A stretch of DNA of 64,000 nucleotides from DATKZS01 sp035527835 [NCBI: bacterium] (GTDB lineage: Bacteria; RBG-13-61-14), in NCBI GenBank assembly GCA_035527835.1, contig DATKZS010000109.1, positions 50,636 through 114,635 of the forward strand. The letters are read 5' to 3'. Below are positions 26,210-34,724 of the stretch, in pieces (the stretch's first letter is position 1; each line of letters opens with the position of its first letter). Position numbers and translations under genes: made by a program. The notes beneath the pieces are model-generated. The model worked only from the letters and a program-made list of their open reading frames with translations. It was not told where the DNA came from and did no database searches.

Positions 26210-27664
26210 ATGATCGTTCCCATTATGCCGGCATCCCGACCTCCCATCTATCTGGTCAGCCAGGGCAAGGAGCGCAACGTCCCGCCTTTTGACGAGCCGC
26301 CTCCCTTCGGGCTGATGTACGTGGGCCGCGCGCTCCGGGACGCGGGCTTTAGCGTGCGCATCATCCATCTCCACGGCCCGGGCGACCGCCGGCTCCAGGA
26401 GGCCGTGAACGCGGAGCGGCCGCTGTTCGTCGGCTTCTCCAACTTCATCTGCCCGACCCTGAAATACGACATCGCGCTCTCGCGCCGGCTCACGGCCGAG
26501 AAGGTCCCGGTGGTGTGGGGCGGCATCTTCTCCACCTGCCTGCCCGAGGTCGTGCTGAAGTCCGGCGTTGTTGATTACGTGGTGGCGGGCGAAGGCGAGA
26601 GGGCCGCGGTTACGCTTAGCGAGGCCATCGCGAGCGGCGCCCCGCCCGCGGGCATTCCCGGCGTGGGCTATCGGCGCGGCGAAGAGATAGTCATGGGCCC
26701 GCCCGCTTTCCAGGACGCTGACCTGGATGCCTTCCCCTTCGGCGTGGACATGGTGGACTGGGAGCCGTACATCTACACCAACCGCGCCGCGGGCGTCCGG
26801 CTCCTGCAGATCCCCTTTTCCCGCGGCTGCCCGTTCCGCTGCTCCTTCTGCTACAACGCCATGAACCCGGACCGCCAGGTCTGGCGCGCCCACGGCGTCG
26901 AGTACATAAGGGACCTGATCTCGTACCTCGGCCGGCACTACGGCGTGAACGTGGTCTTCCTGCTCTGCGACAACCCCTTCGGCAAGGTCAAGGAGGCCCG
27001 GCGCATCATCGAGGGCCTGCGGGTGAAATGGATGACCATCGCGCACCAGTCGGTGATCAACGCCGAATTGCTGGAGTGGGCCAAGTCGTGCGGGTGCCTG
27101 GGCCTGTCCTTCGGCGCCGAGTCCGGCTCCGACCGGACGCTCACCCGCCTCAATAAAAAAACCACCCGCGAGGAGATCAAGGAAAAGGCGCGGCTGCTCG
27201 GGGAAGCCGGGCTGCGCTCCCGTTCGAGCTGGGTGGCGCTCACGCCCGGCGAAACCGTCGCGGACCTCGGCGACACCTTTTCCTTGATGGAGGAAATCTT
27301 CGCGGTCAATCCTACCCACGGTTTCAACCTGAACATCTACCGGGCTTATCCTTTGACTCCGCTGTGGGAAGACGGGGTGAAGCTCGGCCTCAGGGAGCCG
27401 CAAAGCCTGGACGAGTGGGGCGCTTTCCGGCCGGAGGTCTATCCGCTGCTCGGGTATTCGCGGCGTCAGGTGGAGAGGCTCAAGCTGCTGGTGAGCGTGC
27501 TCTATCCTTTTGATCGGGGGCTGGACCGCCGGGTGCCGCGGTGGGCGCGGCCGTATCTGCGAGGGCGCCTGCGCCGGATGAGCTTCAGTTTGCCGGTGGA
27601 GGAAACGCTCAAGTACGGATCGAGGGCGATCAGGGCGCTCATCCCGGGATTCGGCAAGCGCTGA
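26210..27664 (+). CDS. B12-binding-domain radical SAM protein
   Basis: 484 residues. The start is the ATG 20 bp after the YfhO-like gene; the open frame extends upstream inside that gene. The N-terminal cobalamin-binding-like Rossmann domain (about 10-150) contains GLMYVGRALRDAG and VVAGEGE. The radical SAM core follows with the [4Fe-4S] cysteines C207, C211 and C214 in SRGCPFRCSFCYN, then FGAESGSD. The C-terminal helical tail is basic. The DxHxxG motif of base-off B12 binding is not evident, so B12 use is uncertain. It may modify a lipid or glycan given its neighbours. Confidence 0.8.
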   Translation: MIVPIMPASRPPIYLVSQGKERNVPPFDEPPPFGLMYVGRALRDAGFSVRIIHLHGPGDRRLQEAVNAERPLFVGFSNFICPTLKYDIALSRRLTAEKVPVVWGGIFSTCLPEVVLKSGVVDYVVAGEGERAAVTLSEAIASGAPPAGIPGVGYRRGEEIVMGPPAFQDADLDAFPFGVDMVDWEPYIYTNRAAGVRLLQIPFSRGCPFRCSFCYNAMNPDRQVWRAHGVEYIRDLISYLGRHYGVNVVFLLCDNPFGKVKEARRIIEGLRVKWMTIAHQSVINAELLEWAKSCGCLGLSFGAESGSDRTLTRLNKKTTREEIKEKARLLGEAGLRSRSSWVALTPGETVADLGDTFSLMEEIFAVNPTHGFNLNIYRAYPLTPLWEDGVKLGLREPQSLDEWGAFRPEVYPLLGYSRRQVERLKLLVSVLYPFDRGLDRRVPRWARPYLRGRLRRMSFSLPVEETLKYGSRAIRALIPGFGKR

Positions 27665-27681
27665 GCGCGGCCCCATGAATC

Positions 27682-27710
27682 TTGACTCGGGCAATCGTAT
27701 CAACTAACTT
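27682..27710 (+). promoter_or_regulatory. Candidate sigma70 promoter of miaB
   Basis: TTGACT (27682-27687), a 17-nt spacer, TAACTT (27705-27710). It lies about 50 bp before the ATG at 27761. Confidence 0.55.
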
Positions 27711-27760
27711 AGGAAAATATCCGCGATCGGTGTTATATATATGGGAGTGGGCGAAAGCGC

Positions 27761-29122
27761 ATGAAAGGCCGGGTTTACATACGCACCTTCGGCTGCCAGA
27801 TGAACGTCAAGGACAGCGAGCGCATGATGGGCCTGCTCGCCGCGCACGGATACGGCCCGGCCGCCGGGCCTGACGACGCCGACGTGCTCCTGTGCAACAC
27901 CTGCTCGGTGCGGGAGAAGCCGGAGCAGAAGATCATGGGCGTGCTGGGCCGGTGGAAGGCGCTCAAGCAAAACCGGCCCACGCTGGTCACGGCGGTGTGC
28001 GGGTGCGTGGCGCAGCAGAAGGGGCAAGAGTTTCTGGACCGGCTGCCGTGGCTTAGCCTGGTGGTCGGCACCCAGATGGTCCACCGCCTGCCCGAGCTGG
28101 TCGAGCGCGCTCGGAGCGGAGAGCGCCTGGCCGCGGTGCAATGGCTCGAGCGCGGCGACCCGGACCTGTTCGCGGTCCCGGAAATGGGGCAAGGCACGGC
28201 GGTCAAGGGCTTCGTGTCCATCATGCAGGGCTGCGACAACCGTTGCGCCTACTGCATCGTCCCGTTCGTGCGGGGGCCCGCGGTGAGCCGGAGAGCGGAC
28301 GACGTGCTCAGGGAGGTCAAGGAAATGGCGGCCCGCGGCGTCAAGGAGGTCACGCTGCTCGGCCAGAACGTGAACGCCTACCACGACCGCGGCATCGGCT
28401 TCCCGGAGCTGCTCCGGCTCGCGGCCAAGGCGGGTGTTGAGCGCGTGCGCTTCACCACCTCGCATCCCAAGGACCTGGACGACGGCCTGATCGAGGTCAT
28501 GGCCGATGATCCCCGGGTCATGGAGGCCATTCATCTTCCGGCGCAGGCCGGGTCCGACCGCGTGCTCCGCGCCATGAACCGCGGCTACACGCGGGACGGA
28601 TACCTGGACCTCATCCGCAAGCTGCGCGCGGCCATGCCGGAGGTCGGGATCACCGCTGACCTGATCGTGGGCTTTCCCGGCGAGAGCGAGCACGATTTCC
28701 AGGACACGCTCCGCCTGCTTGAGGAAGTCCGTTACGACGAGACCTTCTCGTTCCGCTACTCACCGCGGCCGGGGACCGCGGCGGCCGGTTTCGCCGGCCA
28801 GGTCCCCGAACCGGAAAAATACCAGCGGCTCTACCGGCTCCAGGAGCTCCAGGAAGGCATCACCCAGGAAAAAAACCAGGAGCAGGTGTCGGGCTCATAC
28901 GAGGTATTGATCGAAGGCCCCAGCAAGAACGACCCCGGCAAATTGTCCGGCCGCACCCGCTCGAACCGCATCGTGCACATAGCCCGGGACGGAGTCAGGC
29001 CGGGCGACCTGGTCAAGGTCCGCGTCACCCGGGCCTTGAAACATTCTCTGGAAGGCGAGCCCTGCGCCCCAACAGCCGCGCTGACCGGCGCCTTCAAGGA
29101 GGAAACATGTTTCTGGAGATGA
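27761..29122 (+). CDS. miaB: tRNA-2-methylthio-N6-dimethylallyladenosine synthase
   Basis: 453 residues. It adds the methylthio group to i6A37 of tRNAs reading UNN codons, using two [4Fe-4S] clusters and SAM. UPF0004 domain cysteines are C12 in FGCQMN, C48 in CNTCSVRE and C82 in GCVAQ. The radical SAM cysteines are C158, C162 and C165 in GCDNRCAYCIVP. LGQNVNAY and HLPAQAGSDRVL are further family marks, and the C-terminal TRAM domain covers about 375-440. It overlaps the BFN gene by 16 bp. Its substrate-forming partner MiaA is not in the window. Confidence 0.95.
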   Translation: MKGRVYIRTFGCQMNVKDSERMMGLLAAHGYGPAAGPDDADVLLCNTCSVREKPEQKIMGVLGRWKALKQNRPTLVTAVCGCVAQQKGQEFLDRLPWLSLVVGTQMVHRLPELVERARSGERLAAVQWLERGDPDLFAVPEMGQGTAVKGFVSIMQGCDNRCAYCIVPFVRGPAVSRRADDVLREVKEMAARGVKEVTLLGQNVNAYHDRGIGFPELLRLAAKAGVERVRFTTSHPKDLDDGLIEVMADDPRVMEAIHLPAQAGSDRVLRAMNRGYTRDGYLDLIRKLRAAMPEVGITADLIVGFPGESEHDFQDTLRLLEEVRYDETFSFRYSPRPGTAAAGFAGQVPEPEKYQRLYRLQELQEGITQEKNQEQVSGSYEVLIEGPSKNDPGKLSGRTRSNRIVHIARDGVRPGDLVKVRVTRALKHSLEGEPCAPTAALTGAFKEETCFWR

Positions 29123-29601
29123 AAGTGGCGGGCATTGTGCTCGATCCGTACACCAACGTGCCCATCGTCGTGCTCAAGGACATGGAGGAAAAGACCTCGG
29201 TCCCCATCTGGATCGGACTGGTCGAAGCCAGCGCCATCGCCATGGAGCTGGAAAATATCAAGATCCAGCGGCCCCTCACCCATGACCTCTTCAAGAACGT
29301 TCTGGCCGAGCTCAAGGTCGAGGTCGTCAAGATCGAGGTCACCGATCTCCGCGACAACACCTACTTCGCGCTCATCTACCTGGACAAGGGCGGCGAGATC
29401 ATGACCGTGGACTCCAGGCCCTCCGACGCCATCGCCCTGGCGCTCCGCACCAAGTCGCCCATCTTCGTCTCCGACAAGGTCATCGAAAAATCCCAGAAGG
29501 TTGACGCCCGCGACGCGTCCTTTACCGAGGAAAACAAGGACAAGTGGACCGAGATCCTCGAAAACCTGAACCCCGAAGACTTCGGCAAATACAAGATGTG
29601 A
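29107..29601 (+). CDS. Bifunctional nuclease family protein (BFN/DUF151)
   Basis: 164 residues matching the DUF151/BFN family: VLDPYTNVPIVVLKD, VPIWIGLVEASAIAMELE, RPLTHDL and SRPSDAIALALR. A C-terminal UVR-like charged tail ends at residue 164. It starts inside the end of miaB after a strong AAGGAGGAAAC, so translation is coupled. Members of the family have been described as nucleases; the role next to miaB is not known. Confidence 0.9.
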   Translation: MFLEMKVAGIVLDPYTNVPIVVLKDMEEKTSVPIWIGLVEASAIAMELENIKIQRPLTHDLFKNVLAELKVEVVKIEVTDLRDNTYFALIYLDKGGEIMTVDSRPSDAIALALRTKSPIFVSDKVIEKSQKVDARDASFTEENKDKWTEILENLNPEDFGKYKM

Positions 29602-29606
29602 CGGTG

Positions 29607-30023
29607 ATGGACTCCGCCGCCGAGATGCTCCCGGACCACGGCCGACCCTCAAGCGCCACGGCCGGCCGGGCAGTGGCCGCATGGGCGGCCCTGATCCTCG
29701 TGCTCTCCGTAATCCACATTCCCTCCGGCCTGCCCAAGGAATTCGCCTTCTTGTCCTTCGACACCCTAGCCCACGCCTCCTTTTACGCGGTGCTGGGAGC
29801 GCTCCTGTTCTGGGCCCTGCCCCAAGGAAACCGCATCACCAAATTAATCATCGCCGCGGCCGCCGCCCTGATATTCGGCTTCATCATCGAGCTGATCCAG
29901 CGCCTCCTCCCCTGGCGCAGCTTTGAATGGAAAGACGCGCTCTCCGACCTCACCGGAGGCGCCGCCGGCGCCGTCTTCGCCCTCCTCTTTCCCCGGCTCC
30001 ATCTCTTCAAGCTCACCAAGTAA
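29607..30023 (+). CDS. VanZ-like membrane protein
   Basis: 138 residues starting at the ATG 5 bp after the BFN stop; a longer frame reaching back into that gene is discarded. There are four hydrophobic helices. The VanZ pattern is present: FDTLAHASFYAVLGALL, then FIIELIQRLLPWRSFEWKDALSDLTGGAAGA. The family includes VanZ of teicoplanin resistance, but most members have no proven role. It is the last gene of the miaB unit. Confidence 0.85.
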   Translation: MDSAAEMLPDHGRPSSATAGRAVAAWAALILVLSVIHIPSGLPKEFAFLSFDTLAHASFYAVLGALLFWALPQGNRITKLIIAAAAALIFGFIIELIQRLLPWRSFEWKDALSDLTGGAAGAVFALLFPRLHLFKLTK

Positions 30024-30139
30024 GCGCCTTGCGCCGCCCTCGCTATTTTCCGCGGTATATGCTATGGTATTGGCTGGCGCGGGCCGGGCGGGCCGCGCTC
30101 CGGCAATTTAGCGCGGGACCCGCGCGAGGAGGAAAGATC

Positions 30140-31192
30140 ATGGCCGCTGAACCGCTTTTTCCCGGCATCGCCACCGGGATCGGGAGCCTTCCCCATCAGG
30201 ACATGGGGGAGGCCCTGGACCTGGTCTTCAAGAGCCTGCCCGACTGCCCGCACTGGCCGCAGCTCCAGTCCCTGCGCTACACCGAGAAGATGGAGGTGCA
30301 GCCGGTGGAAGGCCTGCCCGGGCTCCGGCACCTGCCCGAAAAAAAATCGGTGTACGTTGACACCGACGCCGGCCAGGACGAGCTCGCGGCGTTTTATGAA
30401 AAGGCCATGGCCGCGGAGGCCGGCCACGCGCTCGACGAGTTCTCCCTCTCCCCGGACTACGCCGAGGGATTCCATGCCTTCATCAAGCGGCTCTCGACGC
30501 TGGGAAAAAGGCTCCCCCTGGTCAAGGCCCAGCTCATCGGCCCCTTCTCGTTCGGCTTTACCATCAAGGACCAGGACGGCCGCGCCATCATCTATCACCC
30601 GGTGTGGGGCGACGTGTGCATGAAGCAGCTCGCGCTGAAGTCGCGGTGGCAGCTAAAAAGGCTCAAGGAACAGGCGGACCGCGTGCTCTTCTTCCTCGAC
30701 GAGCCCATGCTCTCGGCCTACGGCAGCACCGCCATGCTCACCGTCTCGCGGGAGGAGGTCATCACCCGGCTCGACCAGGTGATCGAGCCTCTCCGCGCCG
30801 AAGGCGCGATCGTGGGCATGCATTGCTGCGGCAACACCGACTGGGGACTGGTCATGGAGTCCAAGCTCGACGTGCTCAACTTCGACGCCTACAACTACGG
30901 CGACTCCATCGCCATCTATGCCCGGGAGGCCAACCGCTTCCTCACGCGCGGCGGCTGGCTGGCGGCCGGCATCGTGCCCACCGCCGAGAGCATTGACGGG
31001 GAGGATGAAAAATCGCTCCTCGCAAAGCTGCGCGGCTGGATCGAGGAAATGGATAAGGCCGGAGTGGATGGCGACTTGCTGTCCAAGCGCGTCATCATCA
31101 CTCCCGCCTGCGGCTGCGGAACGCTCGCCCGGGACCGGGCCGAGAAGATCTACCGCATCCTCGCCTATCTTCAGGAAAATTACCGGGCGTAA
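30140..31192 (+). CDS. MetE/UroD-superfamily protein (cobalamin-independent methionine-synthase-like)
   Basis: 350 residues from the ATG preceded by AGGAGGAAAG; the longer frame to 29927 lies in the VanZ-like gene. It is a TIM-barrel of the UroD/MetE superfamily. IATGIGSLPH opens the barrel. A probable zinc or thiol site is formed by MHCCGNTDW (about 225) and ITPACGCGTLA (about 325). It is half the length of full MetE and lacks its N-terminal barrel, like the archaeal core MetE and the MtaA-type methyltransferases. It probably moves a methyl group to a thiol; the donor is unknown. Confidence 0.75.
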   Translation: MAAEPLFPGIATGIGSLPHQDMGEALDLVFKSLPDCPHWPQLQSLRYTEKMEVQPVEGLPGLRHLPEKKSVYVDTDAGQDELAAFYEKAMAAEAGHALDEFSLSPDYAEGFHAFIKRLSTLGKRLPLVKAQLIGPFSFGFTIKDQDGRAIIYHPVWGDVCMKQLALKSRWQLKRLKEQADRVLFFLDEPMLSAYGSTAMLTVSREEVITRLDQVIEPLRAEGAIVGMHCCGNTDWGLVMESKLDVLNFDAYNYGDSIAIYAREANRFLTRGGWLAAGIVPTAESIDGEDEKSLLAKLRGWIEEMDKAGVDGDLLSKRVIITPACGCGTLARDRAEKIYRILAYLQENYRA

Positions 31193-31196
31193 AAAT

Positions 31197-31212
31197 GGGG
31201 GCGCCGTCCCCC
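31197..31212 (-). terminator. Short hairpin with T-run between convergent genes
   Basis: ggggg, a 6-nt loop, ccccc. Read on the minus strand it is followed by ATTTTTA, so it can end the GT-C-like gene. It lies in the 21 bp between the two stops. Confidence 0.5.
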
Positions 31213-31213
31213 T

Positions 31214-32986
31214 CTATTCCGTATGGCCCCACGGCGGGTAGCGGTAAACCACGTGGAGGTCATTCTCAACCAGGACCGCGTCAGGCCCGAGCTCCGTCAT
31301 CACCTGGAGCAGTCCCTTTAAATCATCCGGTTCCATGAAACGCGGGTACGCCGCGATGTAGCGCACCTTGCGCTCGCTGAGTTCGCGGCGCAAGGCGTCA
31401 AGGGCGGCGGCGCGGGGGCCGCCCGAGAGACTGAGCCAGACGCGCGGATGGTTCAAGTACTTGAAGAGCGCGCTGCTCTCGTATTTGGGGTCCCCGATCC
31501 GGGAGGTAAGCTGAATGGCCAGCGGCTTATAATGGTGCATCATGTAGTAACCGCCCAGCCGCTTCGTGTCGGGCAGGAACGGCAGGTCCAGCACTGACCC
31601 GTAAACCGGGTCGTTCTTGATCTCGTAGACATACGCCGGCACCGGGATGCTGTCGAGCTTGAGCGGCGCCTGGTTGAATTCCAGCACCACCGCCACCGCG
31701 GCCGCCGCCTGGATCATGGCACGCCGCCGCGGCGCCGCCAGGTCTTTGAATGCCGCGAGACCCATGGCCGCGAGCGCCGCCACGCAGATCAGGGCGATGG
31801 CCGAATGCCGCACCGGCGTGCGGTCAACCTTGAGCCAGGGCAAAACATGTTCCAGCCAGGCGTAGGGCGCGGAAAAAGTCAGCGCGTGCTGCCCGACCTG
31901 GACCCGAGGGCCCAGCGACAGCACCAGGAAGAGCGCGGCGAGGACCAACAACAGCCTGGACTCCCGCCGCCGCGCGAGCACGCCGACCACCGCGAGCATG
32001 AGCGTGAACCAGCCCATGAAAATCTCATAGCTCGCGATCCCGAACTCGCGCTTGAGCCCGGGATCGGAATACGGCAGGTGCGGCGTGAGCCAGGAGTAGG
32101 CCCGCAGCGTGGACCCCGGCGTGAAGAAGCCCAGAAGGTTCGCCGAATACGGGATGCGCAAAGAGTCCGGCTGCAACAGCGGCACCGGACCGTGCGCGAT
32201 CTCCAGGATGATCCGCACAATCAGCGGAGCACAAACCGCTCCGGCCAGCGCGCCGGCCTTGGCGAGCCGCAACAATGCCGCGTCCAGCTTGAGCGTGTCG
32301 CGCTCGGTGGCCGCGAGAAACACCAGCATGACCGGCAGCGCCAGCGCCAGGTCCGCCGTGTAGTTGGGCGAGGTGTAAAAAAGGAGCGCGGAGAATACCG
32401 CGAGCCCGACCCAGGCCGCCCGCTTTTCTTCCCGGACCGCGCGCAGGAAAAAGTACATGGTGAAGACCACGAGCTCGAGGCAGGTGACGTGCCAGCGGGT
32501 GAGGTTCCAGTAGCGGTAAGGCGTGAGCGCCAGCGCGATGCCCGCCACGAAGGAGGCGCCGGGGTCGCGGGTCAGGTAGCGCGCCAATACGAACATCGCG
32601 TAGCCGGTGAGCGCCAGGGACAGGATGCTGATCAGGTTGAAGGCCACGGGCAGTCCGTCGGCGCCGTAGGCCGCGATGATCGGCAGGCTCAGCGCGTCAT
32701 AGGGAATCCACACCGGGAGCAGCACCATGGAGTAGCCGTACGGATAATCAATCTCCGGGTTGTGCCAGGGCGAGGTGTGCAGCACGCACACGGCCTCATG
32801 GAACCACCACATGTTCCCGAAGGAGTTGATCACGTCCATGTACTCGGAGATGACGTATTGATGCAGGTCCGCGATCATGGGCCAAGTCGCCGCGAGCGCC
32901 AGCAGGACGTAGCCCGCGATGGCGAGCGCATCGCCCCCCGGCCTTTTTGTCTTCTCCGTTGTCGCGCTGGGCGCAGGCCCGGTCAT
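31214..32986 (-). CDS. GT-C-like polytopic membrane protein
   Basis: 590 residues with about 11 membrane segments (to about 430) and a soluble C-terminal part. The first external loop has SEYMDVINSFGNMWWF and NPEIDYPYGYSM, resembling YfhO/GT-C proteins of unclear specificity. After the membrane part the sequence (KNDPVYGSVLDLPF...) resembles the exposed domains of such proteins. It is convergent with the MetE-like gene and 18 bp downstream of hisG. The family is only broadly recognisable; it is likely part of surface-glycan synthesis. Confidence 0.65.
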   Translation of the reverse strand: MTGPAPSATTEKTKRPGGDALAIAGYVLLALAATWPMIADLHQYVISEYMDVINSFGNMWWFHEAVCVLHTSPWHNPEIDYPYGYSMVLLPVWIPYDALSLPIIAAYGADGLPVAFNLISILSLALTGYAMFVLARYLTRDPGASFVAGIALALTPYRYWNLTRWHVTCLELVVFTMYFFLRAVREEKRAAWVGLAVFSALLFYTSPNYTADLALALPVMLVFLAATERDTLKLDAALLRLAKAGALAGAVCAPLIVRIILEIAHGPVPLLQPDSLRIPYSANLLGFFTPGSTLRAYSWLTPHLPYSDPGLKREFGIASYEIFMGWFTLMLAVVGVLARRRESRLLLVLAALFLVLSLGPRVQVGQHALTFSAPYAWLEHVLPWLKVDRTPVRHSAIALICVAALAAMGLAAFKDLAAPRRRAMIQAAAAVAVVLEFNQAPLKLDSIPVPAYVYEIKNDPVYGSVLDLPFLPDTKRLGGYYMMHHYKPLAIQLTSRIGDPKYESSALFKYLNHPRVWLSLSGGPRAAALDALRRELSERKVRYIAAYPRFMEPDDLKGLLQVMTELGPDAVLVENDLHVVYRYPPWGHTE

Positions 32987-33004
32987 GGCTCTCCTCGCGA
33001 TCGG

Positions 33005-33904
33005 CTACGGAATCACCTTGTTCAAGGGATACTCGATGATCCCGGTGGCCCCGGCCCTCTTCAGCTCCGGCACCAGCTCCCGCACCTGCTTCTCGTCAAT
33101 CACCACCTCCACCGACAGCCAATCCGGGTCGGAGAGGTTGGAGATGGTCGGAGTGTGCATGGCCGGCAGCACGGAGAGGATTTTCTTGGCGGCCCGGCCC
33201 GGCACGTTCATCTTGAGCCCCACCTTCTTCTCCGCCGTGAGCGCGCCCTGCAGCATGAGCGCGATGGTCTCGATCTTGTTCCGCTTCCACGGCCGGCGCC
33301 AGGCGTCCTGGTTCGCGATCAACACCGTCTCCGACTCCATCACCGTGTCCAGGATGCGCAGGTTGTTGGCGCGGAGCGACGAGCCGGTCTCGGTCAGCTC
33401 GACAATGGCGTCGGCCAAGAGCGGCGGCTTGATCTCGGTCGCGCCCCACGAGAACTCCACGTCCGCCTTGACCCCGTGCCTCCGCAGGTAACGACGGGTC
33501 ATGTTCACGGCCTCCGTGGCGATGCGCTTGCCTTGAAGGTCCTTGACCCGCCGGACCGCGCTGTCCTCCGGCACCGCCACCACCCAGCGCACCTTGCGGA
33601 AGGACGATTTCGAGTAGGTGAGAGCGCAGATCTCCTTCACGCTCGCGCCCTGCTCCACCACCCAGTCCCGGCCGGTGAGCGCTGCATCCAACACGCCCTG
33701 CTCCACGTAGCCCGCCATCTCCTGCGCCCGGATCAAAAGGCACGACAGCTCCGCGTCGTCCACCGCCGGCGTCAGCGAACGCTCGCCCACCCGGATGTTC
33801 CACCCCGCCTTCTTGAACAGCGCGAACGTGGCCTCCTGCAAGCTGCCCTTGGGCAATCCCAGCACCAGGGTCTTATTCTTGTTGTTGGTCTTCCTGGCTC
33901 CCAT
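33005..33904 (-). CDS. hisG: ATP phosphoribosyltransferase, long form
   Basis: 299 residues. It catalyses the first step of histidine synthesis, ATP + PRPP to phosphoribosyl-ATP. The periplasmic-binding-like catalytic domain contains [29 protein letters not shown] and [12 protein letters not shown], the last being the PRPP loop region. The C-terminal regulatory ACT-like domain (about 220-299) ends [11 protein letters not shown], which marks the HisZ-independent long form. The start chosen is the ATG 5 nt after GGAGG; ATGs at 33916 and 33907 are upstream in frame. No other his gene is in the window. The heptad inverted repeat starts 6 bp upstream. Confidence 0.95.
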   Translation of the reverse strand: MGARKTNNKNKTLVLGLPKGSLQEATFALFKKAGWNIRVGERSLTPAVDDAELSCLLIRAQEMAGYVEQGVLDAALTGRDWVVEQGASVKEICALTYSKSSFRKVRWVVAVPEDSAVRRVKDLQGKRIATEAVNMTRRYLRRHGVKADVEFSWGATEIKPPLLADAIVELTETGSSLRANNLRILDTVMESETVLIANQDAWRRPWKRNKIETIALMLQGALTAEKKVGLKMNVPGRAAKKILSVLPAMHTPTISNLSDPDWLSVEVVIDEKQVRELVPELKRAGATGIIEYPLNKVIP

Positions 33905-33909
33905 CATGT

Positions 33910-34016
33910 CCTCCATTTAAAGACAACGGTTTGTGGTTTATGGTTTAGGGTTTGTGGTTTGCAAACATTTGCCCCCTCCATTTAACCACAAACCACAAAC
34001 CCCAAACCACAAACCC
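33910..34016. repeat. Inverted heptad repeat (TTTGTGG units) with 11-bp direct repeat
   Basis: The left arm 33928-33961 consists of tttgtgg, tttatgg, tttaggg, tttgtgg. The right arm 33986-34016 is the complement (ccacaaa, ccacaaa, ccccaaa, ccacaaa). The string cctccatttaa occurs both at 33910-33920, next to the hisG start, and at 33975-33985, directly before the right arm. It separates hisG from the methyltransferase gene. Its organisation is that of the repeat at 17371 with a different 7-mer. Confidence 0.9.
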
Positions 34017-34019
34017 TTA

Positions 34020-34724
34020 TTATGGCTTCCAGGCATAGATTATAATGCTTTTCGGACAGATGCGGTCAAATATTTTCTTTTCCACCCTGGTCATGAACGG
34101 CGACATGATCTGCATCTCCAAAAATTTTCGGTAGGCCTTGGACACCGGATGGTCCTCGTTCGTCAGCCCGAAGATGCAGCGCAGGAGCCAGTACGGCGTA
34201 TGGAAGCCGTGCGCGTGGCGGACGCCGTAGATTTTCAGGCCCGCGCGCCGGAGCTTGGCCGCGAGCTCCCAGGGCGTGAAGATGCGGACGTGTCCGCCCG
34301 GGTTCTCAAAATAAAACGGCTCGATCCAGCCGTACACCGCCTCGCTGAAGGTGGTGGGCACGGTCACGGCCATGCGCCCGCCCCGTTTCAAGATGCGCGC
34401 CATGTCCCGGAGCACCCGCATGTCCTCGTGCAGGTGCTCGCAGACCTCGGCGCAGATGATCCGGTCAAAGCTCTGATCCGCGAACGGCAGGCGGATCACG
34501 TCGCCGCGCACCAAGTTCCAGGACCCGCCCTTTTCCCGGTCGCGCTCGGCCACCGTGGCAAACGAGTAGAGCACCTTGCGGCACTCCGCGACGTCGTAGT
34601 CCATGGCCGAGACCCGCGCGCCGCGGCGGAAGGCCTCGAAGGAGTGCCGGCCCGCGCCGCAGCCCGCGTCGAGCAAGGCCTGGCCCGGCCGCACGTCCAG
34701 CAGATCGTAATCCACGGTCAGCAT
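34020..34724 (-). CDS. Class I SAM-dependent methyltransferase
   Basis: 234 residues. Motif I is LLDAGCGAGRHSFEA, followed by SAMDYDV (motif II), IICAEVCEHLHED (motif IV) and LKRGGRMAVTVPT (motif V), the UbiE/Methyltransf_11 pattern. It overlaps the end of the GT4 gene by 7 bp, so it is translated with it and probably methylates a lipid or glycan made in the same pathway. The acceptor is not predictable. Confidence 0.85.
   Translation of the reverse strand: MLTVDYDLLDVRPGQALLDAGCGAGRHSFEAFRRGARVSAMDYDVAECRKVLYSFATVAERDREKGGSWNLVRGDVIRLPFADQSFDRIICAEVCEHLHEDMRVLRDMARILKRGGRMAVTVPTTFSEAVYGWIEPFYFENPGGHVRIFTPWELAAKLRRAGLKIYGVRHAHGFHTPYWLLRCIFGLTNEDHPVSKAYRKFLEMQIMSPFMTRVEKKIFDRICPKSIIIYAWKP

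Noticed and set aside
31805-33985. 726-codon plus-strand frame opposite the GT-C-like and hisG genes
   Set aside because: Composition is Arg/Gln/His-rich shadow; the minus-strand genes have recognisable motifs.
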